A stretch of DNA of 64,000 nt from Pegethrix bostrychoides GSE-TBD4-15B (GCA_019359155.1 JAHHHV010000065.1:62001-126000); one strand, 5' to 3'. Positions 44,868 through 53,605 are shown, counted from the first letter of the stretch. A program made the numbers and translations. Notes: a model not told the origin generated them from the sequence alone.

Positions 44868-46640
44868 ATGACAGAAACGACTCAGCTGCGTCCGGTGACT
44901 GCGGCTCAGCCTCGCCTCAACCTGCACTACTGGGTGGCTATGCCCCAGCCAGCGTCACATCTGCTGGAGGTAACGCTTCAGGTCAGCGGTTGGGATGCGC
45001 CGCAGCTCGACCTCAAGATGCCCGTCTGGACACCTGGCTCCTATCTGGTACGCGAGTATGCACGGCATGTCCAAAATTTCCAAACCGAGCGCCCCTGGCA
45101 AAAGCTGGCCAAAAACCACTGGCAGATAGAAACCGCAGGCGTGAGCGACGTGACCCTACGCTATCAGGTTTTTGCCAACGAGCTGACCGTACGCACTAAT
45201 CATCTCGATACCAGCCACGCTTTTTTCAACGGCGCAGCCCTGTTTTTTTATCTGCCCGGATTGCAGCAGCAGCCAATCCGGATCACGATCCAGCCGCCGA
45301 CCGACTGGCAGATTGCCACCGCTCTGCCGCCCGTAACTGATCAAACCAACACGTTTGAAGCCGCTGATTTTGACCAGCTCGTTGATTCACCGTTTGAGAT
45401 CGGCTTGCACCAGCGCTACGAGTTTGAGGCATTGGGGAAGCCGCATCAGTTCGTGATCTGGGGGCAGAGCAACGCGCAGCCCGCTCAGCTGATCGCTGAC
45501 ACCCAAAAAATTATCCAGGTTGAGGCCGAGCTATTTGGCGGCTTGCCCTACGAGCGATATCTGTTCATTCTGCATCAGACGGCTCAGGGCTTTGGTGGAC
45601 TAGAGCATAAAGACTCCTGCGCCTTGATCTATCCGCGCTTTGGCTTTCGCTCAGAAGAGAGCTATCAACGGTTTATGCAGCTCGTGGCGCATGAGTTCTT
45701 TCACCTCTGGAACGTCAAGCGGATTCGCCCCAAAGGGCTAGAGGCGTTTGACTATGAGGCGGAAAACTACACGCCCTCGCTCTGGTTTTGTGAAGGCACG
45801 ACCAGCTACTACGACGTCATGCTGCCGCTGCGGGCTGGGATTTATGATGCGCGAACGGCTATCAAGCTGTTGGGCAAAGAGATTAGCCGATTTTTGACCA
45901 CGCCCGGTCGGCTGGTGCAGCCACTGGGCGAATCCAGCTTTGATGCCTGGATCAAGCTCTATCGGCGCGATAGCAACAGCGACAACAATCAGATTTCTTA
46001 CTATCTCAAGGGCGAAATGCTGTCTCTGATTTTGGATCTGCTGATCCGAGCCAAGCACGACAATCGTCGCTCTCTAGATGACGTGCTGCGGCAGCTCTGG
46101 CAGCAGTTTGGTCAGCCAGAGGTGGGCTTTACGCCTGAGCAGCTTCAGATGGCGATTGAGTCGGTGGCTGGCGCTGAGTTGAGCGATCTGTTTGAGCTGG
46201 GTCTGCACAGCACACAAGAGCTGCCGCTAGCGGAGTATCTAGAGCCATTTGGGCTGAAGATTCTGCCCGAAGATACGAGCGCCGCGCCACCCCATCTCGG
46301 ATTGAAGATTGCAGAAGGCGGACGCGAGCTGGTTCGCGCCGTGGAGTTTGGCTCGCCTGCCCAGCAAGCCGGGATTGATCCTGACGACGAGCTGCTGGCG
46401 CTTGACGGCTTTCGGGTCAGGGGCAGCCAGTTGGCCGAGCGACTGAAGCAGTACCGCCCCCAGGATACCGTTCAGCTCACCCTGTTTCACCAAGACGAGC
46501 TGCGGACTTACGCAGTTAAGCTGGGCGAGCCGCAGCCGCAGAGCTATCAGCTGGTAGCGGTAGAATCTGCCTCTGAGCAGCAGTCGCGCAATTTTGCAGG
46601 CTGGCTGGGAGCGCCCTTAACCAGTCTGGCTCCAGCCTGA
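44868..46640 (+). CDS. M61 glycyl aminopeptidase family protein with PDZ domain
   Basis: A 590-residue protein. Residues 15-180 match the M61 N-terminal beta domain (MPVWTPGSYLVREYARHVQNF). The gluzincin core shows FGGLEHKDS, then VAHEFFHLWNVKRIRP, the HExxH zinc site with the third ligand in SLWFCEGTTSYYD. A PDZ domain is near residues 470-560 (GIDPDDELLALDGFRVRG). No signal peptide is seen, so it is probably cytoplasmic. M61 enzymes release N-terminal Gly or Ala, though some are inactive scaffolds; all expected ligands are present here. It is 132 bp after the Crp gene. Confidence 0.9.
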   Translation: MTETTQLRPVTAAQPRLNLHYWVAMPQPASHLLEVTLQVSGWDAPQLDLKMPVWTPGSYLVREYARHVQNFQTERPWQKLAKNHWQIETAGVSDVTLRYQVFANELTVRTNHLDTSHAFFNGAALFFYLPGLQQQPIRITIQPPTDWQIATALPPVTDQTNTFEAADFDQLVDSPFEIGLHQRYEFEALGKPHQFVIWGQSNAQPAQLIADTQKIIQVEAELFGGLPYERYLFILHQTAQGFGGLEHKDSCALIYPRFGFRSEESYQRFMQLVAHEFFHLWNVKRIRPKGLEAFDYEAENYTPSLWFCEGTTSYYDVMLPLRAGIYDARTAIKLLGKEISRFLTTPGRLVQPLGESSFDAWIKLYRRDSNSDNNQISYYLKGEMLSLILDLLIRAKHDNRRSLDDVLRQLWQQFGQPEVGFTPEQLQMAIESVAGAELSDLFELGLHSTQELPLAEYLEPFGLKILPEDTSAAPPHLGLKIAEGGRELVRAVEFGSPAQQAGIDPDDELLALDGFRVRGSQLAERLKQYRPQDTVQLTLFHQDELRTYAVKLGEPQPQSYQLVAVESASEQQSRNFAGWLGAPLTSLAPA

Positions 46641-46850
46641 AGTGAAGTTTTTAGCAGGGATGCTCCAGAAATCTGGTATTTTGCAAGATTGAGGAGTAGG
46701 ATGTCAGCTGTCATTCGCTGTTGTTCTCTGGACTGCTGTTCAGCGGTTTATTCAACTTTCGGCAATTTGCGGGTGTGGCGCATCTGGAGATGAAGGCGCA
46801 GATGGCAGATGAATCACGCATGGATGATGGTCTGATAAGTGGGGGAAGCT

Positions 46851-48905
46851 ATGGCCGAAGACTACAGAGCGCCTGACGCGCCTGATCGCAAACGCCGCCG
46901 ACCGAAACCCGCTAGACCGCCGCGCAAGGCGGCAAGCTCTGCTGCATCTCAGGCGAGCGCTGATCTGAAGGTCAGGGATACGGCCTCGACTCGCCGCTGG
47001 CGTCTGCCTCGCAGCTGGCTGTTTTGGGGCGGTACAGCCATGGTGGCCTTTAGTAGCCTCGGCCTTTTGTCGGCCACAGCCCTGCTGAGACTGCCCAGCC
47101 TGCCCAACTGTCCGGCAATCTTCTGGCCGACCGCCTCGGCTTCACTGCGGCTCTACTGCGCTCAGCTAGCGGCTGACAAACGCACGCCTAAAGACCTGCT
47201 CTACGCCATTTCGCTAGTCAAGGATCTGCCGCAAGATCATCCGCTGCGCCCGGAGATCGATCACAACATTGAAGTCTGGTCCAACGAAATGCTCGAGCTG
47301 GGCGAAGCATCGTTCCAGGCTGGAGATTTGAAGCAAGCCATTGAAACGGCCCAGAAAATCCCGGCTGACAGCTCAGCCCACCAGCTAGTAGACCCCAAAA
47401 TCGAGCAGTGGCAGGCAACCTGGGACAAGGCAGAGGACATATACAAGCAGGCGGAGACGGCGCTCAAAGATCAAGATCTGCGGCAGGCGTTTCGGACGGC
47501 TACTCAGCTTTTGGGGATTGGCAACCAGTACTGGGAAAATACGAAGTACCGAGAGCTAAACGATCTGATCACCACCACGCGACTTGACAGCAACAAAATT
47601 GACAAGGCCAAAGGGCTGTCTGATCAGGGCGGGCTGACTAATCTGCTGGCTGCAATCAAGCTGATGGAAGAGATTAAGCCAGAGAGCCGCCTGTTTTCAC
47701 GAGCGCAAGAGATGATCGCCAGATTTGGCCGGGATATGCTTGACCTAGCAGATGCCGCCCTCGATCGCCGCGACTATGACCAGGCGCTGAGAATTACGAG
47801 CCAGATTCCCAGCAAAGCGAACCTGCAAGCCGAGATCCGCGACTTCAACATGATTGCCGAGGCGCAGTCTCAGGCCTGGAACGGCACCGTCTCAGATCTA
47901 GAAACCGCGATTGTGGCCGTGCAGCGGATCAATCGCGACCGACCGCTCTACGGCAAGGCACAGCAGCTGATCAGCAGTTGGCAGGCCGAAATCAAAGACG
48001 TGACGGTGCTCGACCGCGCCAAGCAAATTGCTCAACCCGGCGCTGAGAGCGATTTAACCGCCGCCATTGCCGAAGCGCAGCGCATTCCGTTTGGCAATCC
48101 GCTGCGCGAACAGGCCGAAAAGTCGATCCAGCAGTGGCAGCGCCAGATTGAAACTGCCGCAGATCAGCCCTATCTAGATCGCGCCGAGCAGTTAGCCAGC
48201 AGCGGCGACCTCCAGGCGGCGATTGGCGAAGCAAGCCGCATTAGCCCAGGACGCGCCCTCTACGATCAGGCTGGTCGCCGAATCGACGACTGGACGAGCC
48301 AGATGCAGCGATTGCAGGATCAGCCTCAGCTTGATCGGGCACGCCAACTGGCCGAAGGCGGCGATTTGAACGGCGCAATTCAGGTGGCGCGCCAGATCGG
48401 CAGCGGTCGTGCCTTAACTCAGGTAGCCAGAGCTGACATTGACCGCTGGTCAGATCAGCTTCAGCAGTCGCAAGATCAGCCCCGATTAGAGCAGGCTCGT
48501 CAGCTGGCTGCTCAGGGCAATTTTCAAGAAGCGATCCGACAAGCCGAGCTAATTCCGCCAGATCGGCAGCTTTATGACCAGGCGCAGGCTGAGATTCAAA
48601 CCTGGCGCAGCCAAACTCGCGGTACAGATCAGCTTGCCCAAGCCTATAGCGCGGCGCAAGTGGGCAGTCCGGCGATGCTCTCTGCCGCAATCGAAATAGC
48701 TGATCAGGTGGGCGAGAACAACCCGACGCGGCGCGAAGCCAACCGCATGATCGACCAGTGGAGCTATCAAATTCTGCAAATCGCTCAGTCGCAGGCGGAC
48801 TCGAATCCGACAGATGCCATTGCTATTGCCAACCGGATTCCGGCTAACAGCGCCGCCTATGCTGAGGCGCAGCGCGCGATTCAGGCTTGGCAACAGCGCC
48901 GCTAG
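46851..48905 (+). CDS. Membrane-anchored helical-repeat protein
   Basis: A 684-residue protein. The first 55 residues are basic and Pro-rich, then one membrane helix (LFWGGTAMVAFSSLGLLSATALL), and the rest lies outside. That part is about nine copies of a roughly 50-residue helical module: L[DE]xAxxLAxxGDLxxAIxxAxxIxxGRALYDQA, best seen at residues 385-590. They read like degenerate TPR-type repeats. Such proteins are often mis-annotated as chromosome segregation ATPases; no ATP motif exists here. The ATG at 46851 follows GGGGGAAG; the frame also begins at GTG 46839. Function unknown; a scaffold for envelope proteins is a guess. Confidence 0.75.
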   Translation: MAEDYRAPDAPDRKRRRPKPARPPRKAASSAASQASADLKVRDTASTRRWRLPRSWLFWGGTAMVAFSSLGLLSATALLRLPSLPNCPAIFWPTASASLRLYCAQLAADKRTPKDLLYAISLVKDLPQDHPLRPEIDHNIEVWSNEMLELGEASFQAGDLKQAIETAQKIPADSSAHQLVDPKIEQWQATWDKAEDIYKQAETALKDQDLRQAFRTATQLLGIGNQYWENTKYRELNDLITTTRLDSNKIDKAKGLSDQGGLTNLLAAIKLMEEIKPESRLFSRAQEMIARFGRDMLDLADAALDRRDYDQALRITSQIPSKANLQAEIRDFNMIAEAQSQAWNGTVSDLETAIVAVQRINRDRPLYGKAQQLISSWQAEIKDVTVLDRAKQIAQPGAESDLTAAIAEAQRIPFGNPLREQAEKSIQQWQRQIETAADQPYLDRAEQLASSGDLQAAIGEASRISPGRALYDQAGRRIDDWTSQMQRLQDQPQLDRARQLAEGGDLNGAIQVARQIGSGRALTQVARADIDRWSDQLQQSQDQPRLEQARQLAAQGNFQEAIRQAELIPPDRQLYDQAQAEIQTWRSQTRGTDQLAQAYSAAQVGSPAMLSAAIEIADQVGENNPTRREANRMIDQWSYQILQIAQSQADSNPTDAIAIANRIPANSAAYAEAQRAIQAWQQRR

Positions 48906-48960
48906 TCTGGTCTGGCACTCATGCTTATAAAGTCAGGCGTATAAAGCTAGGCGTGTAAAA

Positions 48961-49932
48961 CTAAGCGTAGTAGGACTCGTACCAATCCACGAAGCGGGCA
49001 ATGCCGGTTTCGATTGGGGTTGTGGGTCTAAATCCTACGTCGCGCATCAGCGCATCGACATCGGCATAGGTGATTGGCACGTCACCGGGCTGCATGGGCA
49101 GAAATTTCTTTTGAGCCGTTTGGCCAAGCGCTGTTTCTACGACCTCAATGAAGTGCGCCAGAGTCACCGGGCGATTGTTGCCAATGTTGTAAAGCCTATA
49201 GGGTGCGCTATTTTCAGTCGCTACTGGAGCCTGCCGCATGACGCGCAGCACCCCCTCAATTACGTCATCAATATAGGTGAAGTCGCGCTGCATATCGCCG
49301 TGGTTGTAGACCTCGATCGGTTGGCCTGCCTTAATCGCCTTGACGAACTTGAAGTAAGCCATATCAGGCCGACCCCAAGGTCCGTAGACCGTGAAGAAGC
49401 GCAGCCCGGTGGTCGGGATCTGGTAGAGATGGCTGTAGGTGTAGGCCATCAGCTCGTTAGCTTTTTTGGTGGCCGCATAGAGCGAAATTGGGTGGTCAAC
49501 GCTGTCGTCAGTCGCAAACGGCACTTTCGGATTGATGCCATAGACCGAGCTGGAGGAGGCATAGACCAGGTGCTGCACCTGCTGCTGCCGACAGCCTTCT
49601 AGCAGGTTTACAAACCCGACTAGGTTGCTGTCGGCATAGGCATGAGGATTGGTCAGCGAGTAGCGCACGCCTGCCTGAGCCGCCAGATTCACCACGCAGT
49701 CGAAGGGATGAGCCTCAAACAGGCTGGCCATTCCCGCCCGGTCGCTCAGATCGAGATACTGAAAGCTAAATCCGGACTGTGGCTGAAGCTGCGCTAGGCG
49801 AGCTTTCTTGAGATTGACATCGTAGTAGTCGTTCAGGTTGTCGATGCCACAAACCTGAATGCCTTCTGCCAATAGCCGCTGAGCCAGATGGTAGCCAATG
49901 AATCCCGCAACGCCGGTGACAAGTGCTCGCAT
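48961..49932 (-). CDS. UDP-glucuronate 4-epimerase-like NAD-dependent epimerase
   Basis: A 323-residue extended SDR. MRALVTGVAGFIGYHLAQRLL is the NAD-binding start, and IDNLNDYYDVNLKKARL is the stretch typical of UDP-glucuronate epimerases (CapI/LpsL type). SSSSVYG and SLYAATKKANE give the Ser and Tyr-xxx-Lys catalytic residues; RFFTVYGPWGRPDMA follows. The product UDP-galacturonate would feed capsule or exopolysaccharide, consistent with the Hps genes elsewhere. Next to it are the helical-repeat protein (convergent) and PrxQ (same strand, upstream by 99 bp). Substrate is inferred from the family. Confidence 0.88.
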   Translation of the reverse strand: MRALVTGVAGFIGYHLAQRLLAEGIQVCGIDNLNDYYDVNLKKARLAQLQPQSGFSFQYLDLSDRAGMASLFEAHPFDCVVNLAAQAGVRYSLTNPHAYADSNLVGFVNLLEGCRQQQVQHLVYASSSSVYGINPKVPFATDDSVDHPISLYAATKKANELMAYTYSHLYQIPTTGLRFFTVYGPWGRPDMAYFKFVKAIKAGQPIEVYNHGDMQRDFTYIDDVIEGVLRVMRQAPVATENSAPYRLYNIGNNRPVTLAHFIEVVETALGQTAQKKFLPMQPGDVPITYADVDALMRDVGFRPTTPIETGIARFVDWYESYYA

Positions 49933-50031
49933 AGTCTTTCAATCAACTGGGGTGAATCTGGGGTGAATCGGCAGTTCAAGGTTGCCTGACTCTAGGGTTG
50001 CCAGAATCAAGCCAAAATTACCAGATGCTTG

Positions 50032-50469
50032 CTAGAGCTTCAGTTCTCGCATGATGTCTTGAGCATGGCTCTCGGTTTGAATGCTGGTGTAGACCTGGCT
50101 AATTTTGCCGCTGCCGTCAATCACATAGGTCACCCGCTTGGCATAGCCGCCACCATCGACATCATAGGCTTTGGTGAGTGAGCCACCGACATCAGCTAGC
50201 AGCGGAAACGGCAGGCTAAATTTATCGGTAAACTGCTGGTGCGAGGCTTCGCTGTCCATGCTCACGCCGAGCACCACCACGTCTTTGCCCTGATAGTCGC
50301 CGTAGGCATCGCGGAAGCTGCAAGCTTCTTTGGTGCAGCCAGGAGTGTCATCTTTGGGATAAAAGTAGAGCACCACCGTTTTTCCGGCAAAGTCAGAGAG
50401 GGACACTGGACTGCCGCTGGTGTCATTCACGGTAAAGCTGGGAGCTGTATCACCGATTGATAAAGGCAT
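50032..50469 (-). CDS. bcp: Peroxiredoxin, PrxQ/BCP type
   Basis: A 145-residue thioredoxin-fold peroxidase. PLSIGDTAPSFTVNDTSG begins the fold, VVLYFYPKDDTPGCTKEACSFRD carries the peroxidatic Cys and, five residues on, the resolving Cys of the alpha-2 helix as in PrxQ. VVVLGVSMDSEASHQQF and FPLLADVGGSLTKAYDV follow. It reduces hydrogen and alkyl peroxides using thioredoxin. No signal peptide is visible, so it should act in the cytosol. It is the last gene before the AT-rich stretch that begins at about 50.5 kb, which must hold its promoter. Confidence 0.95.
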   Translation of the reverse strand: MPLSIGDTAPSFTVNDTSGSPVSLSDFAGKTVVLYFYPKDDTPGCTKEACSFRDAYGDYQGKDVVVLGVSMDSEASHQQFTDKFSLPFPLLADVGGSLTKAYDVDGGGYAKRVTYVIDGSGKISQVYTSIQTESHAQDIMRELKL

Positions 50470-51142
50470 AATTCTCTCCTGGTGGTAATAGAGTTTGCAG
50501 ATAGTATTGCTTTCAAGTCAATTGCTCAAACAGCATCGGATTGAGCTGACCTTTCTGCAAGTTTTCTCGCAAGAGTTCCAAGTTCAAATCTTAACAAAAA
50601 TGGCACTCACCCTAGTAGTCCGAGAGAGGCACTTTGCCTAGTTCAATGCCGGTAGTGTCATTTATTGAAGGACAGAGGAAAAAGCCTGCTTTTGAGAGCT
50701 TTGTCAGCCAAGACTTCTGAAATTGATGATTATTCTCTATCCTTTAACAAGTATCACTACCCAATATTTCTGCGCCATGCATCGGGATAAGGGGAATAGC
50801 TATCCAGCGGCGATGCGGACATTAGCGCTTAAGTGGATACAGATCTTGTTTCGCTGTTGAGCGGAGAGCTATATGATGAAGCAAAATGTTTAGTAGCACT
50901 AGAATGCAATAATTTACTAATTGCGAAGATTATAGATAGCAAGCAATAAGTGAAGAGAATACAGTTGCTAAATTCAGTTAAAAAAGAGAATATGGATAAG
51001 AATAATTTTCTTACCATGACCATAACAAGGTAAGTTGACTTGGGCAGTTGATGAGAGCGAGAATTGATGAACGGCAAGATTTCAAACCCTACTTGACTCC
51101 GTTCGGCTCAGAGATTATGTTGTACCGCGCCGCTTACGTAAC
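50470..51142. other. AT-rich spacer upstream of bcp
   Basis: About 670 bases between bcp and the end of the TIGR04255 operon. Sequence is noticeably AT-rich. On the plus strand a GTG-started frame of 38 codons at 50833-50949 has a protein-like look (acidic start, Leu-rich), but it has no clear ribosome site and I do not call it. No hairpin typical of a terminator, no tRNA, no IS end seen. Confidence 0.55.
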
Positions 51143-51730
51143 TTATCCTTCACGCTCACTTTCATACTGAAAAGGCAGCGCAACTCTACCGTGAAAGCTA
51201 TGATACCGTCTAGAAAAATGCTCCAAATATGGACTAGCTAAAATTGCTCTGCGTTTAACCATACCAAGTTCGATTTGACGATATAAAGTTGATGCATCCA
51301 TACCAAGAACCTTTTTGAAATCAGCAGTAAGTTCAGGTAAACCTTCTTGCTCTACCTCACATTCAGGGGGAATCTTTTCAAAAAAATAAAATCTTTCATG
51401 GCGATGAGCAACAACCAATTCCCACTCCTTCCGGTTCATTCCGTCTGTGCTTCTAATTGATTCCGCTGTTCCTATTTCACACAAAACGATCGAATTCAAA
51501 AGCTTAGCTGGGTTATTATTAATTCCTCTAGCTTTATAATCCCAATCGAGGTCACAATCTTGTGTAATGACGATTGAGTATGGATGAATGATGGGCGTAA
51601 AAGATAACTCCTGAAGCTCTTTCGGTATTTCATCAATAACAGGGTTATATTGAACCACGCCTGTCACAATTTCTCCTTGCCTCAGCGAGGAACCTTTATC
51701 TGATGCTTGGTAGATAGCCCGTTCTTCCAT
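51143..51730 (-). CDS. Third gene of TIGR04255 operon, unknown protein with TQDCDLD motif
   Basis: About 195 residues; not assigned to a function. The conserved-looking parts are GEIVTGVVQYNP, YSIVITQDCDLDWDYKARG, RHERFYFFEKIP, EGLPELTADFKKVLGM and SPYLEHFSRRYHSFHGRVALPF. I recall proteins with a TQDCDL box and a PYLEHLS...RVALP end as sporadically spread hypothetical proteins. Acidic and aromatic residues suggest a small domain with a metal or nucleotide site, but that is guesswork. ATG at 51730 is used; TTG at 51745 is also possible and would leave 5 bp to the gene upstream. Codons are A/T-rich compared with the rest of the window. Confidence 0.65.
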   Translation of the reverse strand: MEERAIYQASDKGSSLRQGEIVTGVVQYNPVIDEIPKELQELSFTPIIHPYSIVITQDCDLDWDYKARGINNNPAKLLNSIVLCEIGTAESIRSTDGMNRKEWELVVAHRHERFYFFEKIPPECEVEQEGLPELTADFKKVLGMDASTLYRQIELGMVKRRAILASPYLEHFSRRYHSFHGRVALPFQYESEREG

Positions 51731-51750
51731 GCGGTGATTTACCAAACAAT

Positions 51751-52230
51751 CTAAGGTTCTAAAACAATAGGTGGTCTGACCTGCATAGCACTCAACTTGC
51801 CTCTAATAGTACTAGCAGGGATCGTAGGTAGCTCGGCTTGAGGAAAGCGATTTGTATAGAAGCGATAAATTCCTTCCAACTCCTCAGAAGCTTCTTCTAG
51901 AGCAGATTCAGGCAATGTCTGAATAATAAGTAAGCATTTTAGTAACAGCATCAACTTGTCTGGCGACAAGCGATGTGAATCAGTTCTAAAAGATAAAGAT
52001 GAGCCAGACATCATCAAATCAAAGGAAGAGTATTGAATTACGATAGCCTTGCCACTTTCTCTATCGAAAACCACATTATTGGAAGTAGTACCTGATGAAG
52101 TTTGACTATGCTTGTACTGATACTGATTCAACTGATTGGGGTTGCATGGCATTATGGAGGGTATCTGTGATGCTCCACCTAAAGAGCCTTCCGGCAGACT
52201 GATTGAACTGATTGAGTACGTTCCAGACAT
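51751..52230 (-). CDS. Second gene of TIGR04255 operon, unknown small protein
   Basis: A 159-residue protein I do not recognise. The first 40 residues are Ser/Pro/Asn/Gln-rich (disordered-looking), then VVFDRESGKAIVIQYSSFDLMMSG, LSPDKLMLLLKCLLIIQTLPES, an acidic helix and IYRFYTNRFPQAELPTIPAS, ending RPPIVLEP. The start at 52230 has GAGGG about 8 bases upstream, so I prefer it although it overlaps the end of the TIGR04255 gene by 125 bases in another frame. An alternative ATG at 52152 lacks a ribosome site. It probably works with its two neighbours. Confidence 0.55.
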   Translation of the reverse strand: MSGTYSISSISLPEGSLGGASQIPSIMPCNPNQLNQYQYKHSQTSSGTTSNNVVFDRESGKAIVIQYSSFDLMMSGSSLSFRTDSHRLSPDKLMLLLKCLLIIQTLPESALEEASEELEGIYRFYTNRFPQAELPTIPASTIRGKLSAMQVRPPIVLEP

Positions 52231-52909
52231 CTTTATTACCCTCTATCTTCTGTTCTGTGTAAAAGTCGGCATCAAACAGGTAAGCAATCTCATCACTGCT
52301 GCCCTGTGCTTCTTTAACATTCACCAATCCATGATTCAGATTAATTTGCCCAATTTCCGTTTTCAAAACTAAACTCTTTACTATTGTTTGAATTGAGGAA
52401 GAAAAATTCGCCTCATATAGTTCTGAAGCAATATGTTCAGCTATTAACTCCGACCAGTTTTTATCTTCAATTCCAAGTTTTGAGCGAATAATTAAGTCTT
52501 GGTAACGAAGTCCAATTCTTGTATAAAAGGATGGCTTATAGATCGCTTCAAAAATCCCTAGAGCCTCCTCTAAACGCTGTTTAAATTGCTCATAATGCTC
52601 ATATGAGGAAGTAGTTAAAGCAATAAAATCCTTATTAAGGGAGAGGCTCCATCTCTGGTCTTCTGATTTAAAGTTATAAGCAACGTCACTTTGCAGAGGT
52701 AGTCCTAGTTGCTGTACAACCTGTGAGATTTCGGATGGAAGTTGCGCCCTAGTCGTCTCAAAAAGAGGATATTTAAATCTAATCGTATCCTGAAACTCAA
52801 CTGGCTCTTGGTGAGAAATCTTGAGTATGGGCGGAAAACGCAATTGACAGACAACCTCTACAAGAGGGTTGCGCTTGTAAATTACACGCTCAAACTCAGG
52901 CAAGTTCAT
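52106..52909 (-). CDS. TIGR04255 family protein
   Basis: A 267-residue protein with the start I recall for this sporadically distributed family: ERVIYKRNPLVEVVCQLRFPPILKI, then FQDTIRFKYPLF. Later FIALTTSSYEHYEQFKQRLEEALGIFEAIYKPSFYTRIGLRYQDLI is typical, as is the C-terminal VWNVLNQFNQSAGRLFRWSITD. Function of the family is unknown; it is patchily spread and usually next to small unknown genes. The ATG at 52909 is the likely start (a TTG precedes it). First gene of a three-gene minus-strand operon. Codon use is AT-rich relative to neighbours, suggesting horizontal arrival. Confidence 0.8.
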   Translation of the reverse strand: MNLPEFERVIYKRNPLVEVVCQLRFPPILKISHQEPVEFQDTIRFKYPLFETTRAQLPSEISQVVQQLGLPLQSDVAYNFKSEDQRWSLSLNKDFIALTTSSYEHYEQFKQRLEEALGIFEAIYKPSFYTRIGLRYQDLIIRSKLGIEDKNWSELIAEHIASELYEANFSSSIQTIVKSLVLKTEIGQINLNHGLVNVKEAQGSSDEIAYLFDADFYTEQKIEGNKDVWNVLNQFNQSAGRLFRWSITDTLHNAMQPQSVESVSVQA

Positions 52910-53605
52910 CAAAATCTGCTATACGCCTCAAGACTACTACATCAGCTCTAGTTTAAACTGCCGAGCTACCTCTTTACCAGTAGTTTCAATCACTCTTTAC
53001 TACAATTGTGGTCTAACTTTAACCATCTCAGCGAACTTTTAGAGCAACACCCGACCAATAACCTCTCGGTTACTGCCCTAAGCAACAGCTCCAGCAGCCC
53101 AACTATTAATAGACTGAAAATCTCCGCCTAAGATCCCGTAATAGCTGGATAGGCAAAGTGAGTCGCCATAACACATTACTTAGGCAGCATCTTTCCGTAT
53201 AATACGCTTCCTTGCCCCGTTAAGCAGAAGTTTTCCGCATATCGTTACAGGTGAAGCTAAAGGCAAACTGCTCTCTGTCTCAGAAGCAAGATAGCCTCAA
53301 ATGAGCTGTCTGCCTAGCCCAATCTCACCAAACGTAAAAATTCTCTCATGCCCACTTGCGCTCAGCCAGAGTTTCGGTTTATGATTCACCACACTGATTG
53401 CGTGGAGCGGTCAGGACAGGAAAGCTTAAGGCGTCGCTGACTAGAAGTGGTGGAACACGACTAGCCAGCTAACCCGACTTCCCGATAGGCACGGGAGGCA
53501 AGGCTGAGTCGATTTTACATCGCGCTCGCTTCGTTCACGCATGTGGTCAGGTGACTCAACGCCTTAGGCTTTCAAAGCCATACCCAAAAATACGAGGCAA
53601 ATATC
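52910..53605. other. Spacer upstream of the TIGR04255 operon and of the 66-codon gene
   Basis: About 700 bases without a gene. The left part must carry the operon promoter. TATAAT at 53198-53203, with TTACTT 16 bases before it, could be a plus-strand promoter for a long leader. The part 53423-53579 can form a multi-branched RNA and is listed separately. Confidence 0.5.
53423..53579 (+). ncRNA. Candidate structured leader RNA upstream of the 66-codon gene
   Basis: AGCTTAAGGCGT (53423-53434) pairs over 12 bp, one G-U, with ACGCCTTAGGCT (53559-53570). Inside are smaller helices: TTCCCG/CGGGAG around 53479-53496, ACAT-GCG/CGC-ATGT around 53517-53543, TGAGTC/GACTCA, and CTGAC/GTCAG. GGCTTTCAAAGCC (53567-53579) is a small hairpin that shares four bases with the 3-prime arm of the closing helix, so the two could be alternatives. 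The gene starts 26 bases on. It does not match any riboswitch class I can recall. Confidence 0.4.

Noticed and set aside
50833-50949. Plus-strand GTG frame of 38 codons in the AT-rich spacer
   Set aside because: Protein-like composition but no ribosome site, and too short to distinguish from chance; it might be a gene remnant.
50829-51077. Minus-strand 82-codon frame
   Set aside because: Composition is unlike a real protein and no ribosome site is present; it lies in the same AT-rich spacer.
53423-53579. Known riboswitch classes (cobalamin, glnA-type glutamine, downstream-peptide) or RNase P RNA for the folded leader
   Set aside because: None of the core sequences I know for those RNAs can be found here, so it is listed only as an unassigned candidate.
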